This document shows positions 21,799 through 32,230 of a stretch of DNA of 36,827 nucleotides, one piece after another. The notes below the pieces were generated by a model that saw nothing but the letters and a program-made list of their open reading frames with translations, did no database searches and was not told the origin of the DNA. A program made the translations under genes and the position numbers. How positions within the stretch are numbered: the stretch's first letter is position 1; each line of letters begins with the position of its first letter. Source of the DNA: Nemertoderma westbladi (Eukaryota > Xenacoelomorpha > Nemertodermatida > Nemertodermatidae); the NCBI GenBank assembly GCA_032718475.1, contig JAUCBJ010007914.1, positions 1 to 36,827 on the forward strand, written 5' to 3'.

Positions 21799-22050
21799 AA
21801 AGGGCCACTACCAACGCCCTATCCAGAGGCTGTGCCTTCTTGAAGGCAATGACAGCGGTGACTCTACGAGAGGTGACAAGTTCCCTACTCAAGATCCTGC
21901 TGCGGACATTGGTGACAATTATAAAAAGGGCCACTACCAACGCCCTATCCAGAGGCTGTGCCTTCTTGAAGGCAATGACAGTGGTGATTCTACGAGAGGT
22001 GATAAGATCCCTACTCAAGATCCTGCTGTGGACATTGGTGACAATTACAA
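21799..22050 (+). repeat. Tandem duplication at the 3' end of the pol frame
   Basis: Two in-frame copies of about 126 bp (from GGCCACTACCAACGCCCTAT at about 21802 and again at about 21928) encode HYQRPIQRLCLLEGNDSGDS twice. The copies differ at only a few bases, so the duplication is recent. Confidence 0.9.
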
Positions 22051-22351
22051 ACCCGTGTAACCCTTCTCATCATGTTGACAAACTCTTTTAAACTGTGATT
22101 TACTGACAATGAGTTATGGACCCCCCTTAAACCAACTGTAACCACGCAATGGTATTTGTGTTTCCTCGTGTGTTATGTGGAGTCCAGCATCACCCTGCAG
22201 ATGTTTCGACTGACGCAGGGTCGTTTATGTATTGTGTACCCTGATTTTGGTCATCGGGACCAACGATATTGGATTATTGGAAATGGAAAAGATTTGAAGT
22301 GGAATTCATTGTATTCATTGCAGTATGTTATGTTGTCCGTTGCGTGCGCAG

Positions 22352-22862
22352 TTCGGGGCGTAGGCGGTGTAACGAGTCCAGCTGTAGATCCCGGATTGCC
22401 GCGCAACACCCCCTCTATCCCGTTATTCTGGTGGGTCCATGGTGCATCCACATGACTTCGACGATAGAGGGTTTTATGTTCTCAGTCGCGTTATTCTGGT
22501 GGGACCGTTACGTGGATTTTGGGGCGTAGGCGGTGTAACGAGTCCAGCTGTAGATCCCAGAATGTTGCGTAACCCCATCCCACATGACTTCGTCGACTGA
22601 GCTTTATGTTGTTGGGAGTGTTATTCTGGTGGGTCCATGGTGCATCCACGTGACTTCACTCCCAGCGTCTTCATTGTCCGTTACGTGAGCAGTTTGTGGC
22701 GTAGGCGGTGTAACGAGTCCAGCTGTAGATCCCGGATTGCCGCGCAACACCCCCTCTATCCCGTTATTCTGGTGGATCCATGGTGCATCCACGTGACTTC
22801 GACGATAGAGGGTTTTATGTTTCTCAGTCGCGTTATTCTGGTGGGACCGTTACGTGGATTTT
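22352..22862 (+). repeat. Three tandem copies of a hairpin-forming unit
   Basis: Copies begin near 22352, 22522 and 22696 with GGCGTAGGCGGTGTAACGAG and are 165-175 bp each. Copies 1 and 3 contain the stem CCCTCTATC/GATAGAGGG (22411-22419 with 22463-22471; 22752-22760 with 22804-22812). In copy 2 the same position has a different stem, GTTGGGAGTG/CACTCCCAGC (22611-22620 with 22657-22666). Each encloses an inner hairpin, GTGG[GA]T...ATCCAC, around CCATGG. The third copy overlaps the start of the downstream ORF. Confidence 0.8.
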
Positions 22863-24166
22863 CTACTGGTGTTCTACTCTCCACCCCGAAGCGACAACTC
22901 GAGCCGGGAGCCGCGTATGGACCGGCCGCCAAACGGGTTGCCTCGGCCGAACCAATGAAGAGAGCAGGTGCTTACACCCCACGCGGCTCCGGTAGCCCCG
23001 CGAGGGAGGTAGCCACTACATCTGCATTGAGCGACTTCGGCGACATATGCCAACGGTTATCCCCGTATCCTTTCCCGGGTGGCGAAGATTGGTCGTCGGA
23101 GATTCCGAGTACCAGCCACCAATGGACCCGCTCAGCGATACTGGTCGAGGAGGGCCCCAGCGATGCGCCGACCCCCGACGATCTCCTCGGTATCCCTCCG
23201 TCTAAAACCCCGGCACCTCTTCGCCGACCAGCGGTGGCTACTACACCCGCCGTTCCTCAGGATCCTATGCGACTAACCCGTTGGTACGCCGAGCAAACTG
23301 AATGGATCCACCGCCAGAAACGGTCGTCCGAGTTGAGACCAGCAGGACACAAAGAAGGTTATCGGAGCGAGAACCTACTACGCAACAGCCTAGCATTCCG
23401 CGGGCTACCGACCACCGCGAATATTCCGAAGAGCGACCGACGACTCGAATATTACGTCGGCCTCCCGATTCCGATATTCCCCGGTCGAGAGATGCAATTG
23501 GAGGTTTGCGGCAACTGCGGCTCGGAGCAGTGCCCACGCGGTAGAAGGAATCGGGTTACCGATTCGTGCCTCCAGCTCATCGGGATACTCTATTGCCCAT
23601 ACTGCGCGACATCGGGCCACGACGTTTCCGTCTGCCCGATCCTATATAACCTCTGTACCACGTGCGGTTTCCGTGGACATTCCTCTAGCCCCCGCTGCTA
23701 TATCAAATGTCCAACCAAAGACGTTACCGCTATGGGAAATATGGTCATGTTTGAAACATACGCAAACAGCCACTTAAAGACCAAGGTTCGGAGAAACGCT
23801 CGGAATATCGCGCAGGAGATGGCGTGCGGGTATATCTCCTTCCCGGAACGCCTCCACACGTCGGCCACGCTACCTTTCCATTACGTGGATCTGCTACTGA
23901 GCGCCGGATTATTCGGTCCATTTGAAGTCATTAGACGATTATACTCGTATAAAGAGGAGTTCGGTGACGGAGAGTGGTTCCTAGAGGCACGCAAGTCTGA
24001 GTTGGAAAGACGAACCGACATGATCCCTATGCCATCGAAAGGAAGAGCCGCCAGGAGACAAGCCGAAGCGTTACTCACGATGGATGTTGACGCTCCTCTA
24101 CCAGCTATAGCGATCGATGAGAGTCGACGGGCGAAGAGACGAAAGGCATATCAGAGAAAGAAATAG
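22637..24166 (+). CDS. Accessory cysteine-rich (zinc-knuckle) protein of the BEL/Pao element
   Basis: The frame has 509 codons from the ATG at 22637. The first 75 or so codons run through the hairpin repeat, so the natural start may be later (ATG at 22955) or supplied by splicing. Residues about 85-285 are rich in P, S, T and A and look disordered. About 290-360 holds clustered cysteines: CGNCGSEQCPRG, CPYCATSGHDVSVC and CTTCGFRGHSSSPRC, of which the last two resemble CCHC knuckles. About 365-460 is a mixed helical region. The tail is basic (RRAKRRKAYQRKK) and may act as a nuclear localisation signal. It sits where some LTR elements carry env, but I see no signal peptide or membrane anchor. 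It may bind nucleic acid; the precise role is unknown. The frame is intact in a recently inserted copy that has lost its polymerase. Confidence 0.7.
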   Translation: MVHPRDFTPSVFIVRYVSSLWRRRCNESSCRSRIAAQHPLYPVILVDPWCIHVTSTIEGFMFLSRVILVGPLRGFSTGVLLSTPKRQLEPGAAYGPAAKRVASAEPMKRAGAYTPRGSGSPAREVATTSALSDFGDICQRLSPYPFPGGEDWSSEIPSTSHQWTRSAILVEEGPSDAPTPDDLLGIPPSKTPAPLRRPAVATTPAVPQDPMRLTRWYAEQTEWIHRQKRSSELRPAGHKEGYRSENLLRNSLAFRGLPTTANIPKSDRRLEYYVGLPIPIFPGREMQLEVCGNCGSEQCPRGRRNRVTDSCLQLIGILYCPYCATSGHDVSVCPILYNLCTTCGFRGHSSSPRCYIKCPTKDVTAMGNMVMFETYANSHLKTKVRRNARNIAQEMACGYISFPERLHTSATLPFHYVDLLLSAGLFGPFEVIRRLYSYKEEFGDGEWFLEARKSELERRTDMIPMPSKGRAARRQAEALLTMDVDAPLPAIAIDESRRAKRRKAYQRKK

Positions 24167-24318
24167 TGGATCGGGATATTCCAGGAACATTTATCGAACA
24201 TTTATTTTTATACAAACTCTAGGCCAAATTAATTAAAAACTATGCAATATTAAATTTGGGTTTTTTATATTGGGAATGACCTACGCAAACTCAATCGACC
24301 GACAGACTTCACGAAGGT

Positions 24319-24332
24319 CATTGGGGGGGGAC
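24319..24332 (+). promoter_or_regulatory. Polypurine tract before the 3' LTR
   Basis: A G-run (TTGGGGGGGGAC) directly precedes the TG of the 3' LTR, the position of the plus-strand primer in LTR retrotransposons. The interval 24167-24318 after the accessory ORF has no gene. Confidence 0.6.
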
Positions 24333-25541
24333 TGTTCGCGGTATTTCAACTTTCCATAACGCGAGTTGAATATTTTTGTATTTATTTAAAATTGATTATT
24401 CCGATATTACTACTGGGTGTGGGACCATGGGTTTTGGGCACATTCAATAAACTGGGGGCGATTTATGGGCGAACTTTGGGGCAACTTACAGGGTACGGGA
24501 ATAATTTCATAGTTATAAGGGCCAGGGGGGGATGGAAAATGCAAGCAGTATTCAGGTTAGCCTGAGTACTATTAGACCCTGGCCAACTTCCTGCTGCCTG
24601 TAGGGGTGGATTTGGTAATGCGCCAGGCCTAAAGGACAAGGACTGCCCTTAGCGGTCCCTGGCCAACAGCAGCCATTACGAGACTGAAAAGAACTCGGAC
24701 CGCTGACTGCTTGTGTCAGGGATTTGCGACGGGAAACGACAGCCCCTTAGTAGCCAAGCCGTTCTGGTTCTCGATGATCGAACCCTTCGGGGTTCGTGAG
24801 GGGTGGAGCGGACACGCGAACGGGTGGCCGACTAACGACTGCCCCCTGAGCTAAGCCGTACTGGTTCTCGATGACCGATCCCTTCGGGGTTCGCGAGGGG
24901 TGGGACGGACATGCGAAAGGGCTGGCCACAGGACGGGTTTGACGAGGACTGCCCTTAGCGGTCTCTGGTCAACGGCAGCTATTACGAGACTGAAAAGAAC
25001 TCGGAACGCTGACTGCTTGTACCGGGGATCTGCGACGGGAACCGACGACAGACCCCTTAGCCAAGCCGTACTGGTTCTCGATGATCGTTCCCTTCGGGGT
25101 TCGTGAGGGGTGGAACGGACACGCGACAGGGTCGACCGACACCGACACTACGGCACTAATACTAGGACCGAGGGAAAATCTGGGGAACATTAGGTAGGCT
25201 AAAATCTGAGCGAACAGTGGGTAATTAAATAATATACCGTAGGGATTTATATTATCGTGTATAATTATTGTGAATATTTGGTGTATATTGATTTGGGGAA
25301 GCCCAAAATTATTCTTAATCAGGTTTCAGGTTTCAATGATGTTGAACAGGTTTCAACTGTAGGAAGTTACATTAAAGAGTATATCCAACTAATGCAGCTT
25401 TTTATCAACCGCAAACTTGCATCTCAGAAAACATTCCTTCTCCACAATCAATATCCGGTTACTGGCCGGGGCTCGGTGGTCTGTAAAGTCACGTCTCCAG
25501 CATCGGCGTTTTTCCCCCCTGGTGTAGGGATAACGGCAACA
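24333..25541 (+). repeat. 3' LTR of the BEL/Pao element
   Basis: This 1209 bp LTR is nearly identical to the 5' LTR. The visible differences are a shorter G-run, one extra G in CCCTGGCC, and about five substitutions (for example TGTGGG for TGCGGG). It is followed by the duplicated GGGTG and the resumed minisatellite. Confidence 0.95.
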
Positions 25542-27193
25542 GGGTGGTATCTTGGCGAATGTAACCTGTACCTATACAGCTGTGTTTATCGTGTGGTATC
25601 TTGGTGAATGTAACCTGTACATACCTATACAGCCGTGTTTATTGGGTGGTATCTTGGTGAATGTAACCTGTACCTACACAGCCGTGTTTATTGGGTGGTA
25701 TCTTGGTGAATGTAACCTGTACCTATACAGCTGTGTTTATCGGGTGGTATCTTGGTGAATGTAACCTCTACGTACCTATACAGCCGTGTTTATTGGGTGG
25801 TATCTTGGTGAATGTAACCTGTACCTATACAGCTGTGTTATCGGGTGGTATCTTGGTGAATGTAACCTGTACGTACCTATACAGCCGTGTTTATTGGGTG
25901 GTATCTTGGTGAATGTAACCTGTACGTACACAGCCGTGTTTATTGGGTGGTATCTTGGTGAATGTAACCTGTACCTACACAGCTGTGTTTATTGGGTGGT
26001 ATCTTGGTGAATGTAACCTGTACCAACACAGCCGTGTTTATCGGGTGATATCTTGGTGAATGTAACCTGTACGTACACAGCCGTGTTTATTGGGTGGTAT
26101 CTTGGTGAATGTAACCTGTACGTACACAGCCGTGTTTATTGGGTGGTATCTTGGTGAATGTAACCTGTACCTATACAGCCGTGTTTATTGGGTGGTATCT
26201 TGGTGAATGTAACCTGTACGTACCTATACAGCCGTGTTTATTGGGTGGTATCTTGGTGAATGTAACCTGTACCTACACAGCCGTGTTTATCGGGTGGTAT
26301 CTTGGTGAATGTAACCTGTACGTACACAGCCGTGTTTATTGGGTGGTATCTTGGTGAATGTAACCTGTACGTACACAGCCGTGGTTATTGGGTGGTATCT
26401 TGGTGAATGTAACCTGTACCTATACAGCCGTGTTTATCGGGTGGTATCTTGGTGAATGTAACCTGTACCTACACAGCCGTGTTTATCGGGTGGTATCTTG
26501 GTGAATGTAACCTGTACGTACCTACACAGCCGTGTTTATTGGGTGGTATCTTGGTGAATGTAACCTGTACCTACACAGCCGTGTTTATTGGGTGGTATCT
26601 TGGTGAATGTAACCTGTACCTATACAGCCGTGTTTATCGGGTGGTATCTTGGTGAATGTAACCTGTACCTACACAGCGGTGTTTATTGGGTGGTATCTTG
26701 GTGAATGTAACCTGTACCTATACAGCCGTGTTTATTGGGTGGTATCTTGGTGATTGTAACCTGTACGTACCTATACAGCCGTGTTTATTGGGTGGTATCT
26801 TGGTGAATGTAACCTGTACGTACACAGCCGTGTTTATTGGGTGGTATCTTGGTGAATGTAACCTGTACGTACACAGCCGTGTTTATTGGGTGGTATCTTG
26901 GTGAATGTAACCTGTACGTACCTACACAGCCGTGTATATTGGGTGGTATCTTGGTGAATGTAACCTGTACGTACCTACACAGCCGTGTTTATTGGGTGGT
27001 ATCTTGGTGAATGTAACCTGTACGTACCTACACAGCCGTGTTTATTGGGTGGTATCTTGGTGAATCTAACCTGTACCTATACAGCCGTGTTTATCGGGTG
27101 GTATCTTGGTGAATGTAACCTGTACCTACACAGCCGTGTTTATCGGGTGGTATCTTGGTGAATGTAACCTGTACCTACACAGCCGTGTTTATT
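25542..27193. repeat. 49/53 bp minisatellite, right block
   Basis: About 33 further units of the array that begins at 15078, starting with the duplicated GGGTG. One variant monomer (CTTGGCG, AGCTGTG, ATCGTGTGG) occurs both at 25551-25600 and in the left block at 15854-15900, so blocks of units have been copied within the array. It ends at ...GTGTTTATTTTAATATCGG. Confidence 0.97.
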
Positions 27194-27930
27194 TTAATAT
27201 CGGAATCCAAGATCCTGGGTTGTCGATTCTGGGTATGATTATTTTTTATTTAATTTAAGATTTAACATAAGATGAAGAAAGCACTATTTCTGAACTTTTT
27301 ATTTATTAGCAGAAAGAAGTTAATTAATATTATATTGAATTTCCATAACTTGTTCAATTATTTTTTTTTAGATAAAAGAGTGTGCATTATTTTACTTAGT
27401 GCAGGTAGTATTTTGATTTAGTGCAAGGTAGGCCCTATTATTATATATTTTGGCCTCATGCGACGTGTGATATGAGAATTGAGTAATATCGATAGTAATA
27501 TCGAATATCATGAATCTTATAGGATTTTTAAACTCAACTTTTTATGTCCTCACCGGGTTACTGTACTTTTGTCTCTTGAACTTTTCCACTGTATGGGTGG
27601 ATAGAATCTTTACCGTATACTTAGTCCTACTATAATCATATATATAGGCCAAGATCGAATTAATTATTGCCTAATAGTTATTTGCATAATAAATGCTCGT
27701 TTGATTGTATCATTAAATATCATTTTTCACATAGCGAATTACTTCTATGGCTTCTAAATAATTCACATTCAATCAAGACCAACATTTTCACATATAAGAT
27801 AATATTGTAGAAGTCATTGGGTCAAACGGCCATATATTTTAAATAAATTGTCATATGTGGGGGTTAAAATTTCCGGGTGATAAGCTGATTGATAAACGCA
27901 GATCCCTCAATGAAGTTGTTCTGAGGGAGA
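27194..27930. other. Intergenic, no gene recognised
   Basis: AT-rich DNA with short T and A runs. I see no ORF of note, RNA gene or clear repeat. Confidence 0.5.
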
Positions 27931-28780
27931 ATGTTAAAGGGATAGGTGGAATTTGTGTCAATACCTAAGAACGGTGACAACAGTCAGACACAGTCAAAAA
28001 ATGGTTAACCATTATAAAGAATGGCCATATACAATGTGAATAATAGTAGATAGCAGTCCTAAAAGTAATTCTGCAAAGTTTCATCTCCGCATATCGCCGG
28101 CAAGTCGTAGGAAAACAGTCAAAAGTCTGGTGACAACACACAAAATGTCCGGACAACACTCTATATCATGAATTCAGTATTCTGCAATACAGCAGTACTG
28201 CGGACTGCTTTCAAGTTAGGCCTACAGTAATCGGTATTGTATATGTAGTTTATGGATTTCTTTCAACCCTTGTCCGTCCTTCCATCTGTTGGTCGATCTG
28301 TCGCGGAAAGTTTGAAGGCTAATAAACATTCACGGCATTATTCGATGGTATTAATTATAGGCCAAGGTTGAAATAGTGATAGGCCTACACGTACCAGAAA
28401 CAGCCGTACGCTAAGCTTGCGAACCAGCGAGTTACATTCAGTATAAAAATAAATGACAGGCCGACTGGTGTCTGGCCTGGCGTATTAAACTATTAATATA
28501 CCTCTCTCTACCTGTATTGCGGAATACTGAATTCATGATTTAGAGTGTTGTCCGGACATTTTGTGTGTTGTCACCAGACGTTTGACTGTTTTCCTACGAC
28601 TTGCCGGTGATATGCGGAGCTGAAACTTGGCAGAATTACTTTTAGGACTGCGATCTACTATTATTCACATTGTTTGCGGCCATTTTTGATAATGGTCAAC
28701 CACCTTTTTCGACAGTGGCTGACTGTTGTCACAGTTTTTAGGTATTGTCGCAAATTCCACGTTATTTTATATGTTAAAGG
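27931..28780. mobile_element. Palindromic MITE-like element with 10 bp flanking direct repeat
   Basis: Inverted arms 27946-28192 and 28512-28760 are similar over about 250 bp (GTGGAATTTG...CAATACC at the outer ends, GAATTCAGTATTC at the inner ends) around a spacer of about 320 bp. The sequence ATGTTAAAGG lies on both sides (27931-27940 and 28771-28780). A 9-11 bp target duplication with long terminal inverted repeats is what Mutator-like elements make. A few unmatched bases lie between each arm and the direct repeat, so the ends are approximate. It has no coding capacity. Confidence 0.65.
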
Positions 28781-29058
28781 CGGAACCGACGAATGAAAAT
28801 GTCTTTAGGATGACCTTTCCAGAAACCGGTTGAAAATGGGAGTACCTGTGGGTGATTTCCCGAGATACTAAAATATTATGAACGTGAATTTAGCCATCAG
28901 GGATGTTCATATTTGATTACAGTCAAGCCATAATGTTATTGGGTATTGGGTATCCAGGCCACATTAAAGTTGATAGTTTGCAGCTGCATGACTGACTGGT
29001 CCTCTCTGTTGGAACAGCCCAGTAGTGTAAGATCCAGCTTCACTCCTTCACACTACAG
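28781..29058. other. Sequence upstream of the plus-strand LINE, no gene recognised
   Basis: No ORF or repeat was identified. The last 80 bases may already belong to the 5' part of the LINE, because the frame is preceded by LINE-like sequence, but this cannot be shown. Confidence 0.4.
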
Positions 29059-30745
29059 TTGAGCAACATGTATGAGGCTCTTGCCTCTGAGGCGGTGATC
29101 ACTGCCTTCACAGAAGCAGTTAAGACAGCAGATGCAGAAACAGTTCCTGTATACCCTCGAAACAGGAAACGGGCCCCCTGGACTGACAACAAAATTCAGA
29201 AGTGCCGAAATGACCTCTATAAGGCGCAGAAACAGACTACAGCGGCCGAGAATGCAGTTAAGGTTACATCTAGGTCCCTGAACAGGCAGTACTCTGTTAA
29301 TCTACAGGAGCTAATAAACCAACAGGTTGATGCCATCAATGATGCTGACGACAGCAGGTATTCATCCCAGGCATGGAAATCAATCAACTTGCTTACTGGG
29401 CGGAAAAGCCAACCAACCACCAAGGTGAAGGCAGAATCACCAGACGATCGCCTCAATGGTTGGAAGGACCACTTTGAAAAGCTCCTCAATTGAGACAGGG
29501 TATTGCCTGATAACTTTATGAAGTAAAAGTGTCTGAGTCTGTGCTCCCAGATGTTCCCATTGGCGATATCTCCTTTTCTGAAGTGAAGGCTGCTGTAAAG
29601 AGCATCAAGACCAATCGTGCCAGTGGTGTAGGTGGTTTCCCCCCTGAGGTCTTTAAAATACTTGAGTGTTTGAAACTTATTTATCCCATCATAGTAGACA
29701 TGTACAGAACAGCAAGAGTCCCACAAGAAATGAAAACAAATAAGTTGGTGCCATTTCCCAAGAAGGGCAACCTAACACTCTATGGTTCTTTTCGGGGAAT
29801 CTAATTGATCTCTATTGCTGCACAGCTATACAATAGAATAAATATATTTAATAGCATCAGGGATCTCATTGAGAGACTGCTACGTGGAAATCAGAATGGG
29901 TTCCGTGAAATTCGTGGGATCACAGAGCACATTTTGGCATTTAGAAGGATAATTGAAGAGTTACAAGTTGAAGTGTCAAAAAAGAAAGACAGGCATCTGG
30001 CTGTTATCTTTGTTGACTTCTTCAAGGCATTTGATTCAGTCTCTCGCTCACGTACAGATCAGTATACGATGGTTCGACGAAATTTGTGTCTACTGTTGAT
30101 GGTCATATAGAACCATTCGAAGGGTTATGAGGCGTCCTTCAAGGAGACACACTTGCACCATTCTTATTCATAATTGTGACTATAAAAAAAAACAACTAAA
30201 ACTATAAATTTTCAAATTTTACTATAAAGACTACTTGCCCTTCCATACAGTGGTTGACCATGACGAAATAGCAATATTATCATTTAACACTAATTAACAG
30301 CCATTTTTCAAAAAGGTTCATGGAGGGTATACACCCCCCCCCCACCCTTAAGGTTCGATTATTTATGGCTGTTTTATTAATGGGTTTTTACTGCCGAGGA
30401 TACCAAATCTCTGGATGGCACTTTCACAAGAATGCTGCGCCGGGTTTATTGTGTCAACTACAATGTACACATCACCAATCAAACTCTATACAACATTGGA
30501 GGTGTTCCATTAGTCTCCTCGAGCTTGACACTTGATCGGAACCGCCTCCGCTTTGCAGGACATTGCTTTCGCCTTGAACACCAGCATGAGCACCAGCAGC
30601 ATATGCACCAGCACCAGCATAAGCATGTTGGACAGAACATGAATTTCGTGAGACGTCTCCTAAAGTTCACTGACCTTGAAGATGCGGATAATCTCGTGAA
30701 ATAATGGGGGATAGGGAGTTATGGCGTTACACCTTTGTTGATAAG
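29059..30745 (+). pseudogene. Broken LINE (linker, partial reverse transcriptase and C-terminal region)
   Basis: Frame 29059-29493 matches the linker between endonuclease and reverse transcriptase (APWTDNKIQKCRNDLYKAQK, DRLNGWKDHFEKLLN). After a frameshift, 29529-29804 gives KTNRASGVGGFPPEVFKI. The next frame, 29805-30110, gives GFREIRGITEHILAFRRIIE and motif A (HLAVIFVDFFKAFDSV). Motif B (GVLQGDTLAPFLFII) follows in another frame near 30130-30175. The catalytic YADD region is missing. The C-terminal LDGTFTRMLRRVYCVNYNVH and RNRLRFAGHCFRLEH appear at about 30405-30580, with an inserted His/Gln-rich repeat (30580-30635). A GDREL-W tail occurs near 30710. Multiple frameshifts and the internal deletion make it dead. 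Confidence 0.85.
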
Positions 30746-31635
30746 CCGACTTAACATTCTCAATGGGCTTAACCTATTTTAATAAGAGCTATTCGTCCGT
30801 GACCCGTATAAGACTGTATAGATAGGCTTACTCACATCACCTCTAAATCCCGAAAAGGTATTAACTTGGTAAAGTACTAGCAGCGATAGGCTGCGCGAAA
30901 ATCTTATCTCAACCACAGAAGGGCAAGATTTTCAGTGAAAAAAGAGTTTCGTAAGTTGAACACCTTTACAGTAAACGATAGGATTTGTGCTGAGCTTTTT
31001 TACAGCATGGATGTCGGATTTCGGATTCGATCAGAATGAACAATAAAATGAATAGGCCTAAGCCTATATAGCTCAAGACCATTTTGTACCAATAAACCTG
31101 CTACTGTAATTTAATTAACAGGTAGCCTGCAGCTTACAGAATTCTATAGCATTCAATTCGACCAGCAAGTCAAAATGCACCACTGATATATAATTTAAGT
31201 CAGCACATATTATCCTTGAAAAATAATAATTGATTATTAAAGATTATTAGATTGTTATAAAGATTTATGCATTATCTACAATAAAGTTTCCCACTTATTA
31301 CGATTTATCTAAATGACAATAAACATAACCCAATTAAAGATTAAAGGCTGATTACCGCGGGCCATCTGTTTCCTTTCCGGCCTGTTTTATGTTCTATATG
31401 TCCAATAACCTTATATAAATCACACAAATGTATTGAGTAGGCGAATTAATATTATTTAATCTTGAACATATTTGATAGAAAAATCAGTTATTTGGATTGT
31501 CCCGGACAATTCTGATTCGGACAATTCCAGCCCTTTTTGAAGAAATTCATTTTCTTCGTATTCTTAGCCCGTATTGCTTTTTCCGTAAAAATTTGCAATA
31601 TCATTACATATCTCAGTTCGGTAATGGTAAAAAAT
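30746..31635. other. Intergenic, no gene recognised
   Basis: AT-rich with no convincing coding or RNA gene. One copy of the TAGGCCTA octamer lies near 31055. Confidence 0.5.
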
Positions 31636-31639
31636 ATCG

Positions 31640-32230
31640 AGACTTTTAATATATTGAGAGTAAAAATAACGAGAGTAAAAATATCGAGAGTAAAAATAAC
31701 ACGAGATGAAAAATTTCGAAAATAACGATATTTTTCAACACTCGATATTTTTCAACACTCGATATTTTTACTCTCGATATTTTTCAACACTCGATAATTT
31801 TCAACACTCGATATTTTTGCTCTCGATATTTTTACACTCGATATTGTTACTCTCGATATTTTTCAACACTCGATATTTTTACTCTCGATATTTTTCAACA
31901 CTCGATATTTTTCAACACTCGATATTTTTGCTCTCGATATTTTTACACTCGATATTGTTACTCTCGATATTTTTCAACACTCGATATTTTTACTCTCGAT
32001 ATTTTTCAACACTCGATATTTTTCAACACTCGATATTTTTACTCTCGATATTTTTCAACACTCGATAATTTTCAACACTCGATATTTTTGCTCTCGATAT
32101 TTTTACACTCGATATTTTTACTCTCGGTATTTTTTGAACTCGCGATATTATCGTTATTTTTCAACACTCAATATTTTTACTCGAGTTATTTTTACTCTAG
32201 ATATTTTCCATGTCTCGATACTTTTCAATA
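31640..32230. repeat. AT-rich 15-17 bp tandem array with inverted leader
   Basis: Units TCGATATTTTTCAACAC and TCGATATTTTTACTC alternate from about 31730 to 32225. The first 90 bases (31640-31728; GAGAGTAAAAATATCGAGAG) are the reverse complement of the unit, so the transcript could fold back on itself. The open frame through the array is a by-product of the unit and not a gene. Confidence 0.85.

Larger units (their letters stand above)
17954..22060 (+). pseudogene. BEL/Pao gag-protease with truncated pol
   Basis: This is one open frame of 1368 codons. Residues about 20-140 are helical. About 195-310 is a highly charged E/Q/K/R coiled coil built from repeated AEQRKQE-like units. About 490-680 is the DUF1759-type capsid domain (MEIRTFEGDPVDYLRFKK). 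Zinc knuckles lie at about 748-794 (CLFCGEKH, CFRCLGTGHYVRDC). The aspartic protease is at about 899 (FLDNGSDGTI), with LLIGLDTPELHIP at about 1004. The pol part begins at GHWRVPMLW (about 1127), where the reverse transcriptase normally follows. It then passes through about 60 bp of AT-rich filler and resumes in the integrase C-terminal (DUF5641-like) region (SLTPNHLLGRP, VGDMVLVKEDL, about 1171-1300). Reverse transcriptase, RNase H and the integrase core are absent. Gag and protease could still be made; replication would need enzymes from another copy. Confidence 0.9.
16348..25541 (+). mobile_element. BEL/Pao-type LTR retrotransposon, internally deleted
   Basis: Two near-identical LTRs (16348-17557 and 24333-25541) with TG...CA ends and a 5 bp duplication bound a 6.8 kb interior. 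The interior carries a leader with a small ORF, gag with a DUF1759-type domain and zinc knuckles, an aspartic protease, a deletion in place of reverse transcriptase/RNase H/most of integrase, the integrase C-terminal domain, a repeat region, and a separate cysteine-rich ORF before a G-rich polypurine tract. Order and domains identify BEL/Pao. The LTRs differ at about five bases and two short indels, so insertion was recent. Confidence 0.95.

Noticed and set aside
22637-24166. Envelope gene of a BEL-type retrovirus-like element
   Set aside because: The position fits, but there is no signal peptide, membrane anchor or glycoprotein pattern; cysteine knuckles and a basic tail point to a nucleic-acid-binding protein.
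31706-32068. 120-codon ORF rich in S, F, I and L
   Set aside because: It is a translation of the AT-rich tandem array.
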